The notes under the pieces: model-generated | What the model was told of the DNA's origin: nothing | The model's input: only the letters and a program-made list of their open reading frames with translations | Database searches by the model: none | Position numbers and translations under genes: made by a program | Assembly (NCBI RefSeq): GCF_950295315.1 | Contig: NC_080171.1 | Coordinates: forward strand, 115,439,064-115,503,063 | Reading direction: 5' to 3' | Source: Erinaceus europaeus | Taxonomy: Eukaryota > Chordata > Mammalia > Eulipotyphla > Erinaceidae | DNA length: 64,000 nt | Shown here: positions 22,563 to 33,416 of the stretch, in pieces | How the letters are laid out: every line of letters begins with the position of its first letter | How positions within the stretch are numbered: position 1 is the first letter of the stretch

Positions 22563-22634
22563 TATTTTTTTTTATTGGATAGAGGCAGACAGAAACTGAG
22601 AGAATAGGGGGGAATTAAAAGGAAAAAGAGACAG
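22563..22634 (-). repeat. SINE-B, tail half (split by L1)
   Basis: TTTTTTTTATTGGATAGAGG and GACAGAAACTGAGAGAATAG are the tail half. The head half continues at 27857 after the L1. AAAAGGAAAAAGAGACAG at 22617-22634 is one copy of the L1 target duplication. Confidence 0.85.
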
Positions 22635-23364
22635 TCTTTTCTCCCAGGACAACTAGGAATACCAAAGGAGACCATCTGGGACCACAACAGGACAGGACCA
22701 GAATGACTACAGAAACCCACCAAATCACTGGTGAGTGCAAATATGTGTGGCTCGTGGACAGAGAGGAGCCTAGGGAGAGATTAAGTGGCTGGTAACAGTT
22801 TGGCAGTATACCAGTTGAGACACCACCTCCAGTCTGTTTCACCAACAAGAGGATGGCCGAAGGGAGGAAAGGACTCCCGAAACTCACCAAATAAAACTCT
22901 GAGTCTCCATTGCTACTGCCTTCAGAAGCTGCAGCAGCAGCAGGGAGTCCCTGTGCTGACAACAGGGGACAAAGAACTAAGGAGGAAACTCAGGAGAAGA
23001 TCTATACCTCTGTGGTCTAGCAGTGAGGCTGTGAAAGTCTCTTTGTATAACTGGATATACTCTTTGTATATACTGGATTATCTCTACCCAACCTGCTTTA
23101 TCTCTTGGTCAGGAGTCAGTGATTAAGCTAAGAAGCCTACTTATAGTTTAAAAGCCCTCACGCTCCCATAGCCTATAGGGAAGAAAAAGAACAAAAGAGG
23201 CTTCTAAGCCACTGAGCTCCAACTCAGGGATTAAAATAATATTGAAACAACAATCAATTTCCACAACTGTAAAGCTTTTAATGACCTTACTTAGACACAA
23301 GTCAATCCAGGCAAGAGTGATCAGTAATTTGAAAAGTATTGAGAGAGGGACCTCATAACATACT

Positions 23365-24380
23365 ATATAAAACGGTTAAACCAACAAGAAGAAATATTGG
23401 AGAAACTAACCAGGACAAGAGTCTAGCTAAAAGCCCCCCAAAGATTGAAGAACAAAATAATGAGGTCAATATACAAACACTAGCTAAGTAAATAATCACA
23501 GGAGTGAGTAAAGAGTTTGAAAGAATTGTCATCAGAAATGCAGGAACAACAAATGAGACTCTGGAAGAAAACACTAATTATCTCAAGGTTATTAAAGAGC
23601 TGAAATCTGAAATAGCTGAGCTAAGAACACAACTAGCTGAACAAGCTAAAACAGTATCAGAACAGGGTAACAAAACAGATGAACTCCAGAAAACAGTAGA
23701 GGGCAGAGAGAATAGAATCAACAAGGCTGAAGACAGAATTAGCAAGATCAAGGATGAAATAAAGACAACTAAAAAAGAAGAGATCTCAAAAAGAGATTAA
23801 GAGATACTGAAAACAACAACTGAGACCTATGGGATGACTTCAAAAGAAACAATATACGCATTATTGGCATACCAGAGGAAGAAAGAGAGGGAGGGGAAGA
23901 AAGAGAGGGAGGGGAAGAAAGCATTCTTCAGGACATAATAGCTGAGAACATCTCTAGTCTAGACAACATAAAAGACATAAAGGTTCAAGAAGCCCAGAGG
24001 GTCCCAACCAGAATATACCCAGACTTAAAAGACACCAAGACATATCATATTTAGAATGGAAAGGAATAAGGATAAAGAAAGGATCCTGAAGGCTGCAAGA
24101 GATAAACAAAGAGTCACGAACAGAGGAAAACCCGTAAGATTTTCAGCAGACTGCTGCACACGAACACTACGGGCCAGAAGAGAATGGTAAGATATCTATC
24201 GAGTGCTCAATGAGAAAGGCTTTCAACCAAGACTACCGTATCCTGCTAGACTGTCATTCAGACTAGATGGAGGCATCAACACCTTCTCAGACAAGTAACA
24301 GTTGAAAGAATCAACTATCACCAAGCCTTCCCTGAAAGAAGTTCTGAAATGTCTCCTATAAACAGTCAGACCATCATAAA
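23365..24380 (+). pseudogene. L1 ORF1 (RNA-binding chaperone), broken
   Basis: ORF1p is the trimeric nucleic-acid chaperone of the L1 particle. The clearest open piece is 23504-23800: a charged heptad-rich coiled coil (SELRTQLAEQAKTVSEQ-like). Upstream the same frame extends to about 23365 but has a TAA at 23489-23491. After the stop at 23798-23800 an RRM-like part appears in another frame (NNIRIIGIPEEE around 23850-23885). A 19-bp tandem duplication at 23878-23915 shifts the frame again. The true start is uncertain: no clear ATG remains at the 5' end. Confidence 0.82.
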
Positions 24381-24417
24381 TAGGACATACATCAGAATAC
24401 TCTAAAACTCTATAAGA

Positions 24418-27400
24418 ATGCCGTTAAAATATCTTCAATCTTTGATATCAATAATTATTAATGGCCTGAATTCACCTATTAAAAGACACAGAGTAGGAAG
24501 ATGGATCAAAAAACACAACCCAACAATATGCTGTCTACAGGAAACCCACCTAACTCAACAAGACAAACACAGACTTAAAGTGAAAGGATGGAAAACTATC
24601 ATACAAGCCTATGGCCTACAAAAAAGGGCAGGAACAGCTATTGTCATATCTGACATGATAGACTTTAAAATAGATAAGATTAAAAAAGATAGGGATGGAC
24701 ATTACTTAATGCTCATTGGATCAGTCAATTAAGAGGACTTAATAATTATTAACATCTATGCACCCAATGAGAAACCATCTAAATATATGAAACATCTACT
24801 GAAAGAGCTACAACAATATATTAACGGCAACACAGTCATAGAAGGGGACTTCAACACCCCACTCTCTCAACTTGACAGATCACCCAGGCAGAAAATCAAT
24901 AAAGACATAAGGGAGCTAAATGAAGAGATAGATAAACTAGAATTATTGGACATTTTCAGAGTCATTCATCCCAAGAAACTGGAATACACATTTTACTCAA
25001 GTCCACATGGGTCATTCTCAAGGATAGACCATATGTTAGGCCACAAAGACAGCATCAGCAAATTCAAGAGCATTGAAATCATCCCAAGCATTTTCTCAGA
25101 CTACAGTGGAACTAAACTAACACTTAACAATCAACAAAAGATTAGTAATAGTCCCAAAATGTGGAAGCTCAACAGTATACTACTTAACAACTACTGGGTC
25201 AAAGAGGAAATCAAGGAAGAAATCAAAATGTTTTGAGAGTTCAATGAAAATGAAGACACAAGCTATCAAAATATTTGGGACACAGCTAAGGCAGTACTGA
25301 GAGGGAAGTTCATAGCTATACAAGCACACATTAGGAAACAAGAAAAAGCACAAATAAACAGTCTGATTGCACATCTTAAAGACCTAGAAGAAGAAGAACA
25401 AAGGAACCCTAAAGCAACCAGAAGGACAGAAATCACTAAAGTTAGGACAGAAATAAATAACACTGAAAATAAGAAAGCCATACAGAAGATCAACAAAAGT
25501 AAACGTTGGCTCTTCGAAAGAGTGAACAAAATCGACAAACCTTTAGCCAGACTCACAAAACAAAAAAGGGAGAAGACCCAAATAAATCGGATAGTAAATG
25601 AAAGAGGAGATATCACAACAAACACCACAGAAATTCAACATATCATGCAAGGCTTCTATGAACAACTACATGCCACCAAGCTAGAGAACCTGGAAGAAAT
25701 GGGCAATTTCCTAGATACCTACCAACTTCCAAAACTAAGTAAAGAGGAAGTGGATAACATGAACAGGCCCATCACAGCTAATGAAATTGAAACAGTTATC
25801 AAAAATCTTCCCCAAAATAAAAGTCCTGGACCAGTTGTTTTTACAAATGAATTTAACAAAACCTTCAAAGAAGAACTAATACCTCTACTTTTAAAAGTCT
25901 TCCAGAAGATTGAAGACACTGGAATATTCCCTTCCAGCTTCTATGAAGCCAACATTACTTTGATACCAAAAGCAGACAGGCACACAACCAAAAAAGAAAA
26001 CTACAGACCAATATCTCTGATGAACATAGATGCTAAAATATTGAACAAAATTCTAGCCAACTGCATACAGCAGTCTATTAAAGAGATCGTTCATCATGAC
26101 CAAGTGGGGTTTATCCCAGGCATGCAAGGTTGGTTTAATATTCGTAAATCAATCAAAGTGATCCACCCCATCAACAAAAGCAAGACCAAAAACCACATGG
26201 TCATATAAATAGATGCAGAGAAAGCCTTTGACAAAATACAACATCCCTTTATGATCAAAACACTACAAAAAATGGGAATAGATGGAAAATTCCTCAAGAT
26301 AGTGGAATCTATATATAGCAAACCTACAGCCAACATCATACTCACTGGTGAAAAACTGGAAGCATTTCCACTCAGATCAGGTACTAGACAGGGCTGCCCA
26401 CTATCACCATTACTATTCAACATAGTGTTGGAAGTTTTTACCACAGCAATCAATCAGGAGCAAGGAATTAAAGGCATACATATTGGAAGAGAAGAAGTCA
26501 AACTCTCCCTATTTGCAGATGACATGATATTATACATAGAAAAACCTAAGGAATCCAGCAAGAAGCTTTTGGAAATCATCAGGCAATACAGTAAGGTATC
26601 AGACTACAAAATTAACATTCAAAAGTCAGTGGCATTCCTCTATGCAAACACTAAGAAGAAGTTGAAATCCAGAAATCAATTCCTTTTACTATATCAACAA
26701 AACAATAAAATATCTAGGAATAAACCTAACCAAAGAAGTGAAAGCCTGAAATGAATCCAATTATAAAAAAAACTAAGGCAAGTATAAACCTATGGGACTA
26801 CATCAAATTAAAAAGCTTCTTCACAGCAAAAGAAACCACTACCCAAAACAAGAGACCCCTCATAGAATGCAAGATCTTTACATGCCCTACATCAGACAAG
26901 AGGCTAATAACCAGAATATATAAAGAGCTTCCCAAACCCCACAAGACAACAAATAACCCCATCCAAAAATGGGGAGAGGACATGGACAGAATATTCACCA
27001 CAGAAGAGATCCAAAAGGCTGAGAAACACATGAAAAAATGCTCCAGGTCTCTGATTGTCAGAGAAATGCAAATAAAGACAACAATGAGATACCACTTCAC
27101 TCCTGTGAGAATGTCATACATCAGAAAAAGTAACAGCAGCAAATGCTGGAGAGGTTTGGGGTCAAAGGAACCCTCCTACACTGCTGGTGGAAATCTAAGT
27201 TGGTACAGCCTCTGTGGAGAACAGTCTGATGAACTCTCAGAAGGCTAGAAATGAACCTACCCTATGATCCTGAAGTTCCTCTCCTGGGGATATATCCTAA
27301 GGAAACCAATACACCCATCCAAAAAGATCTGTGTACACATATGTTCTTAGCAGCACAATTTGTAATAGCCAAAACCTGGAAGCAACCCAGGTGTCCAACA

Positions 27401-27583
27401 ACAGATGAGTGGCTGAGCAAGTTGTGGTCTATACACACAATGGAATACTACTCAGCTATAAAAAATGGTGACTTCACTGTTTTCAGCCGATCTTGGATGG
27501 ACCTTGAAAAATTCATGTTAAATGAAATAAGTCAGAAACAGAAGGATGAATATGGGATGATCTTACTCTCAGGCAGAAGTTGA
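24418..27583 (+). pseudogene. L1 ORF2 (endonuclease/reverse transcriptase), broken
   Basis: ORF2p nicks the target and reverse-transcribes the L1 RNA. One frame runs from ATG 24418 to about 26650 with three nonsense codons: after SVN near 24730, after KMF near 25234, and after HMVI near 26206. Endonuclease motifs: NGLNSPIKRH, QETHL (catalytic Glu), GDFNTPLSQLDRS, SRIDHM. The final catalytic SDH reads SDY (about 25099-25107), so the histidine is lost. The reverse transcriptase includes [15 protein letters not shown] and FADD at 26512-26523. A 4-base loss near 26652 shifts the frame. At 26744-26747 about 650 bp present in the second L1 are missing. The C-terminal piece at 27251-27583 keeps MEYYSAIKNGDF. 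Confidence 0.93.
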
Positions 27584-27856
27584 AAAACATGATCAGAAGA
27601 GAAAACACAAGTCAAACCTGAACTGGAATTGGCATATTGCACCAAACTAAAAGACTCTGGGGTTGATGGGGTGTGGGTGGGTGGGAGAATACAAGTCCAA
27701 GAAGGATGACAGAGGACCTAGGGGAGTTGTACTGTTATATGGAAAACTGATAAATGTTATGCATGTACAAACTATTGTATTTACTGTCGAATGTCAAGCA
27801 TTAATTCCCCAATAAAGAAATTTTAAAAAATAAATAAATAAAAGGAAAAGAGACAG

Positions 27857-27968
27857 AGAGACACCTGCAGCCCTGCTTCACCACTCGTGCAGTTCCTACC
27901 TGTAGGTGGGAACCAGAAGCTTGAACCCAGGTCTTTGCACCTTAACCAGGTGCACCACAGCCTGGCTT
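27857..27968 (-). repeat. SINE-B, head half (split by L1)
   Basis: AGAGACACCTGCAGCCCTGC, GCTTGAACCCAGGTCTTTGC and CACCACAGCCTGGCTTCCC complete the SINE-B begun at 22563. Confidence 0.85.
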
Positions 27969-27972
27969 CCCA

Positions 27973-28117
27973 ATATTTTCTCGTCTCTTATCTCATCTCC
28001 TCCTTCTCCTCCTCCTCTCCTTCTTCTCCTTCTGCTTCTCCCTCTCCCCTCTCTCTCTCACACACACACGCACACGCACACGCACACGCACACGCACACG
28101 CACACGAATGCTCGCTC
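27973..28117. repeat. CT-rich tract and (CACACG)n repeat
   Basis: CTCCTCCTTCTCC-type pyrimidine run, then CACACACACG and about seven CACACG units to 28106. CpG persists in every unit of the repeat. Confidence 0.9.
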
Positions 28118-28232
28118 ACGCCACAACACTGCTCAGATCTGGTTTATGACGGTGCTGGGTATTCAGCCTCAGACCTCTGGTGCCTCAGGCACAAAAGGCT
28201 TTTTGCATAACCATTATGCTAACTCCTCAGCT
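28118..28232 (-). repeat. SINE-C
   Basis: CAACACTGCTCAGATCTGG, GGTGCTGGGTATTCAGCC, TTTTTGCATAACCATTATGC. Confidence 0.8.
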
Positions 28233-28633
28233 CACCTGATGCATTTTCCAACAAGTTTAAGACAATGTTCTTACTCCCAAGTAGCTGCTAAAGCAAGTTA
28301 ATTTTTCAAATGGTGTTATGGTTTCAAAGAAGCCCAGAATCTGGAATCCCAGCTTTAAGAAATAAAGACAATGTGCTCAGACTATATGCCACTCCAGCAA
28401 TGATAAAGTGCTACATATTTCCTTCTCTTTTACCTCAAAGGGTGATTTAAGGAGAACAAAGTCAGTGACAGAAGATTAACAAAGGAGGAGACAAAATTCT
28501 CACAGACACAAGAACTATAAATGCCAGCATCTGGACCCACTGGAATCTTATCTAGTGTCAATAAATTCCAAGATGAAAAAGAAAAAAACAAAACACTACA
28601 GCTGCACAGCCTTGCCTCATGAACCAGAGTTTC

Positions 28634-28696
28634 AAAGGCTACATTTTCCGACGGCAAGGCTACATTTTCCGATGGCAAGGCTACATGTTCCGACGG
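28634..28696. repeat. 21-bp x 3 minisatellite
   Basis: The unit CAAGGCTACATTTTCCGACG plus G occurs three times (28634-28654, 28655-28675, 28676-28696) with one or two changes each. The minus frame across it gives a seven-residue repeat (PSENVAL) in a small open frame that I do not regard as a gene. Confidence 0.92.
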
Positions 28697-29088
28697 CATG
28701 AACTCCAAGGGACTACCTCCATCAGAGGGAAGACAGTGTTCGCCTCCCTGCAAGTCAGTTCATTTTCCTTGCCATGATTTGACAACCAAGCTAGAGATCT
28801 TAGCTTTCTGACTGTCATCTAACCCTGGCAGTCAAGGCCTCAGCAGCCTAAACCCCCATATCTGCAATTTCACTAATTCAGGTGGACGGTGCAGTGGGGC
28901 AAGGTGCCCCTCAACAGCACATGAAATGCCTGTCACGCTGACCTACACACCACAGCGAGTAAATGCTCTTCTCAGCTATGACACCACTTGATTACCTTTG
29001 CTCCCAGATGCTGGGCAAACCCACCAATTTTATTCAGTTACAGCAAACTGCAATGGGGGTTGTGGTATTAAAAAAAAATCAGCATCTT
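28697..29088. other. No recognised feature
   Basis: Unique sequence. Confidence 0.4.
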
Positions 29089-29349
29089 GGGGGTCAGGCG
29101 GCGGCGCACCAGGTTAAGAGCACATAGTACTAAGTGCAAGGACCTGTGCAAGGATCCCGGTTCTAGGCCCTGGCTCCCCACCTGCAGGGGGTGGGGGTTT
29201 ACTTCCCAAGTGGTGCAGCATGTCTACAGGTGTCTCTCTTTTCCCCCTCTCTATCTTCCCCCTCCTATCTCAATTTCTCTCTGTCCTATCCAAAAAATAT
29301 AGGGAAAAATGGCCCCAGGAGCAATGGATTCATAGTGCCAGCACAGAGC
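29089..29349 (+). repeat. SINE-A, long form
   Basis: GGGGGTCAGGCGGCGGCGCA head, CCCGGTTCTAGGCCCTGG, CCCCACCTGCAGGGGGTGG, CAATTTCTCTCTGTCCTATC, then CCAGGAGCAATGGATTCATA. It ends at the module without an A tail. Confidence 0.87.
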
Positions 29350-29983
29350 AGTCATTGACTGTTGGGCGATTTCACTGTTAAATCACTTTCCAGCAGCACG
29401 TAGTAATAAATCAAAGGAAAGTAAATCTCCGAATATCCCTCAGCAGAACTTTCCTTCCTGACTTCCTTCCCTTCATTCCACGGCCTTCCACCTGGTGAAT
29501 TATGGGCACCACATAAAGCCCGGCTGCACACATCTCTCCACCCATGCATGTCTACAGTCTATTGCTCTGCCTTAACTGCTATGGGCTTTCAAGAGTCTAC
29601 CCTCTCCTTGAGCTCCTAGCAAAAACGGCAGAGGCTGCCCTGCCAGAATCTAATTCTGAACGTCTCCCAGCACTGAGGCTAATTGCTATCATTACAACAC
29701 CCGCACCACAACAACCTCACCCTCCCATACTGCTCCTCAACAATCTGTCTCAGTTTTGCGTTTAAGGGAACTAGTACAATGACTTCCCAAATGAAGCCAA
29801 CTTACTTATCTATTATTGGGCTCTCACCTCCTTGTTTAATTAGCTTTTCTCTGTATTTCAAAAAAAACCGAAACTTATAGGTATCACCTCTGAATGACTC
29901 AACTCCACATGATCTGAACACAGCAGGCACTCACTAAGTGCCTTGATATAATAAATAGGCTTTCTTGGTTCTTTCCTACACTA

Positions 29984-29991
<8 letters not shown>

Positions 29992-30022
<31 letters not shown>
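29992..30022. repeat. (TC)n microsatellite
   Basis: Pure TC run. Confidence 0.92.
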
Positions 30023-30024
<2 letters not shown>

Positions 30025-30537
30025 TCCCCACTCCCGTGATTCATTTGTAGCTGACAAACTCAACCACTCTAAGGACGATTGTACAGAAGTTACATGAAAG
30101 AGCAGCCAAAGTTACTTTTGTATCATTCAAATCACTCCACACAAACCATTAGTGAATCCCAAGAGGATTAAGGTAAGATGACACAATGTCGTCCCCTCTG
30201 GGCACTGAAAAACGGAAGGTTGCACAACAGACACTGATTTGTGAAAGTTAACACTGAATCAAGTTTATATTTTCCTGTACTTCGATGAAGGATTTAGTCT
30301 GAATTTTGGTGGGATATAACTTGGATAATTTGAGCAAAGTCTCCATTAGTTTCTTTTACAAATGTATTTAGAAGCTAGAGCTCTTGACTTCCAGGAACCT
30401 GATCTAATTTAGGCCTGGCCAGTGAGTCCCCCAATGGCACAGTCGAGGGGCAGTGAAGGTAGGAGAGCAAGTTTAAAGGACACAAAGCCTACTGAAGGTC
30501 CTTCCGGAGATTCTCTTTTGTTTTATTATTATATATT
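30023..30537. other. No recognised feature
   Basis: Unique sequence, no gene signal. Confidence 0.4.
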
Positions 30538-30788
30538 TAAAGATATTTATTTATTTGCCCTTGTTGTAGTTATTGATGTCCCCGTCGTTGTTGGACAGGA
30601 CAGAGAGAAATGGAGAGAGGAAGGGAAGACAGAGAGGGGGAGAGAAAGACACTTGCAGACCTGCATCACCGCTTGTGAAGGGACCCCCCCTGCAGGTGGG
30701 GAGCCGGGAGCTCGAACGGGGATCCTTCTGCTGGTCCTTGCGCTTTGCGCCACGTGCGCTTAATCCGCTGCGCTACCACCCGACTCGC
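30538..30788 (-). repeat. SINE-A, short form
   Basis: TTGCCCTTGTTGTAGTTATT tail, GGACAGGACAGAGAGAAATG, GGAGCTCGAACGGGGATCC, GCGCTACCACCCGACTCGC head end. Confidence 0.9.
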
Positions 30789-30824
30789 AGATTTCCCTTT
30801 TATTTTTTACTTACTTATTTATTC

Positions 30825-30890
30825 CTCCAGGGTTATCCTTGGGGGTCAGTGCCTGCACAATCAATCTACCACTCCCAGTGGACCCTTTTC
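30825..30890 (-). repeat. SINE-A 3' module, solitary
   Basis: CTCCAGGGTTATCCTTGGGG and TCAGTGCCTGCACAATCAAT are the 3' module alone, directly next to a SINE-B. Confidence 0.65.
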
Positions 30891-30904
30891 TCTTTTTATT
30901 TCTT

Positions 30905-31089
30905 TTTTAAAATTTTATTTGATAGGAATGAGAGAAATTGAGAAAGGAGGAGAGAGATGGAGATAAAGACAGACACCTGTAGCCCTGCTTCACTGCTCAT
31001 GACGCCTCCCCCCTGAAAGCGGGGGCCAGGGGCTTGAATCCTTGAATGTGGTAATGTGTGTGCTCTACTGGTTGGGCCACTGCCAGTCC
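30905..31089 (-). repeat. SINE-B
   Basis: TTTTATTTGATAGGAATGAG, AGACACCTGTAGCCCTGC, GGGGCTTGAATCC, GGTTGGGCCACTGCCAGTCC. Confidence 0.75.
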
Positions 31090-31095
31090 CTCACT

Positions 31096-31111
31096 CCCCC
31101 CCCCCCCCCCC
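31096..31111. repeat. C homopolymer
   Basis: Sixteen C residues at the head-side edge of the SINE-B. Confidence 0.9.
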
Positions 31112-31475
31112 GCAATCTCTTCTTACACTTGCTCTGCAGTGTCTATGTGGTCCAGGCCTAGGCACTCACTCAGAGCCGCCCTGAGGAGGATCTTAAGCTC
31201 TGCCATCTTTTCCAAGTTTCGTCTGGTAGGAAACCCCACAGACAAGCCTGAATTGTCTCACCATTAAAAACTCAGGGTTGGCTTTGGACAATGGGTGCTT
31301 TTGTGCTGAAAAAATTCAACAATGCTGTCAATTTCAATATTCAACAATGCTTTCAATTATAAAAGTAACAGCCATTCATCACAGAACACACAGAGGGAAA
31401 CAGAAGACAGATTTAAAAAAAAAAAAAAAACCTTACTTTTTTTTGTTTTGCTGCCAGGGCTCTATGCTCCCTGTA

Positions 31476-31477
<2 letters not shown>

Positions 31478-31507
<30 letters not shown>

Positions 31508-31517
31508 TACTTATTTA
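31478..31517. repeat. (ATT)n microsatellite
   Basis: ATT run that is the expanded tail of the following minus-strand SINE-A. Confidence 0.9.
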
Positions 31518-31836
31518 TTTTTTTTGCCTCCAGGGTTATTGCTGGAGCTCAGTGCCTGCATTATGAATCTACTGCTCCTGGAAGCCATCATTTTTCCCCA
31601 TTGTTGTTTTTGCTCTTTTTGTTGTTGCTGCTGTTGTTGGATAGGACAGAGAGAAATGGAGAGAGGAGGGGAAGACAGAGGGGGGAGAGAAAGACAGACA
31701 CCTGCAGACCTGCTTCACCGCCTGTGAAGCGACTCCCCTGCAAGTGGAGAGCCGGGGGCTTGAACCCGGATCCTTACACTGGTCCTTGCGCTTTGCACCA
31801 CATGCACTTAACCCGCTGAGCTACTGCCCAACCCCC
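31518..31836 (-). repeat. SINE-A, long form
   Basis: CCTCCAGGGTTATTGCTGGA module, TTGTTGTTGCTGCTGTTG region, C/T body, CTTGAACCCGGATCCTTAC, head end CTACTGCCCAACCCCC. Confidence 0.9.
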
Positions 31837-31857
31837 TTTATTATTATTTTTTTAATA

Positions 31858-32052
31858 ATAAAATTAGAGACTGAGAGGTAGGGAAGAAAGGCAGGAGGAG
31901 GTGGAGGGAGAGAAGGAGAGACACCACAGCACTGTTCTGTTGCTCATGAAACTTGCCCCATGCAGATCTCCAAATGGAGGCAAGGAGGCCCAACTTCAGT
32001 CCTCTCACATGACAAAACGTGCACTTTACTGGGTGAGCTACTTCCCAGCTCT
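31858..32052 (-). repeat. SINE-B, diverged
   Basis: AAAATTAGAGACTGAGAGGT, GAGACACCACAGCACTGTTC, GTGCACTTTACTGGGTGAGC, CCCAGCTCTCC. Confidence 0.65.
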
Positions 32053-32229
32053 CCACCCCCCAAGTATACATTTCTTCTAATACTTACAAGTGTGTCACAA
32101 GTTCTAGCGTGGCACCCATTGTCCTAAATACCACCAGAAACTTGAACTAGAGCTTCTTCTTCTTTCTTTTTTTTTTTTTTGCAGGAAGACAACCACTATT
32201 AGAAAGGTAACTTCTTTTGATAATTTTTG

Positions 32230-32420
32230 GCACATTTCTACACTGCCCGTTGTATCCAGATTTTAGCTCAAATGTCCACAATTCCCTCATTAGGTCAGCC
32301 AGTAAGCCCTGACCACTCTGCTTTCTCTTCTCCTGAAGGAAAAGCAATGTGTTCCCAGGACAAGCTCTGGAACTACACACAAATTTCACTTCTACAGGGG
32401 ATGATGCAAGTCACCATCAT
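32230..32420. repeat. Possible L2 LINE relic
   Basis: TAGCTCAAATGTCCACAATT and AAGCCCTGACCAC recall the phrase (agctcaaatgtcacctcc...ccttccctgacc) common in ancient L2 3' ends. Weak and by eye. Confidence 0.35.
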
Positions 32421-33052
32421 CACTCACCAACATTTCCAGAAGCCACTCAAGGTAAACCCATCTCTGGGCCTACTGCTGGGCTGATTTCACAATTTCTTGT
32501 CTCCCTAAAAACACATCTTTGTGCATAGTTTTCTTTTTGGGTCTGTAACTGTATTAAGCTCAGGGCTCAGTTTCTTCCAGCTTCAAATACCTTCCCTGCT
32601 TAGGAGGTGGGAAGGAAAACACAGCTTCTGCTATTTACGGCGCCAAAGAAGACTTGTTTACCCTATTAACAAAATCAACAGTTGTGACTCCATGGCACCC
32701 TAAAAATGTCCCTAGCCCACTGCAACACCCTGACTGGGAAATAACACTTCAGGGAAACAGCCCCGAGGCAGAGCAGTGCCTAGGGCTCTCATCACATTTT
32801 TCACTAAAGCTTCCCAATCTTCTCTCTGAATGTTATTTTTGAAAAGCAGCATGATTCTATAGCAGATCCAGCAATTTAGACATCAGTGGCAGGCCTAGAG
32901 GTTGCCAATGCTAAGCTCTGCACTATGAATGGTTCACACTGAGCCCACGTACACTTCTGTTCATGTGGGGCTTGTCCCAGTGTCCCTGGGCATCCACTCC
33001 ATGCCGGAGACTGTAGAGCCTTCTTTCATTTACATTTCTTTTGTATTTTTAA
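32421..33052. other. No recognised feature
   Basis: Unique sequence. The open frames are short and overlap each other. Confidence 0.4.
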
Positions 33053-33067
33053 AAAATGTATTAGTGA

Positions 33068-33416
33068 GGGGGGTCGGGCAGTGGTGCAGCGGGTTAAACA
33101 CAGGTGGCGCAAAGTGCAAGGACTGGAGTAAGGATCCTGGTTTGAGCCCCTGGCTCCCCACCTGCAGGGGAGTCACTTCACAGGCACTGAAGCAGGTCTG
33201 CAGGTGTCTGTCTTTCTCTTCTCCCTCTCTGTCTTCCCGTCCTCTCTCCATTTCTCTCTGTCCTATCCAACAATGACATCATCATCAACAACAATAATAA
33301 TACCCACAATAATGATAAAACAACAAGGGCAACAAAAGAGGGAAAAGATGGCCTCCAGGAGCAGTGGATTTTGTGGTGCAGGCACCGAGCCCCAGGGATA
33401 ACCCTGGGAGCAAAAT
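33068..33416 (+). repeat. SINE-A, long form, inserted at the edge of an X2 copy
   Basis: GGTCGGGCAGTGGTGCAGCG head, full C/T body, AACAACAATAATAATACCC region, GGCCTCCAGGAGCAGTGGAT module. AAAATGTATTAGTGA flanks it exactly at 33053-33067 and 33417-33431. The second copy is also the start of the X2 tail. Confidence 0.93.

Larger units (their letters stand above)
22635..27839 (+). mobile_element. Near full-length L1 retrotransposon, defective
   Basis: Order: about 730 bp of 5' UTR, ORF1, ORF2, and a 3' UTR with an AATAAA signal near 27821 and an A-rich tail. It lies between AAAAGGAAAAAGAGACAG (22617-22634) and AAAAGGAAAAGAGACAG (27840-27856), a target duplication inside a SINE-B. Both ORFs have nonsense codons and shifts, and about 650 bp of ORF2 is missing relative to the copy at 49-51.8 kb. 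The start was taken as the base after the target duplication. The 5' UTR assignment rests on position, since I do not know the hedgehog consensus. Confidence 0.92.

Noticed and set aside
22615..23126. 115- and 113-codon frames near the L1 start
   Set aside because: They lie in the L1 5' UTR on opposite strands, not in ORF1 or ORF2.
25266..25628. Long minus-strand frames inside L1 (also 26094, 49367, 50748)
   Set aside because: Antisense shadows of the A-rich ORF2 coding strand.
28634..28696. Short regular repeats as a CRISPR array
   Set aside because: Units are directly adjacent with no spacers, and the genome is mammalian.
31278..31819. 149- and 165-codon frames
   Set aside because: They consist of an ATT microsatellite and a SINE-A.
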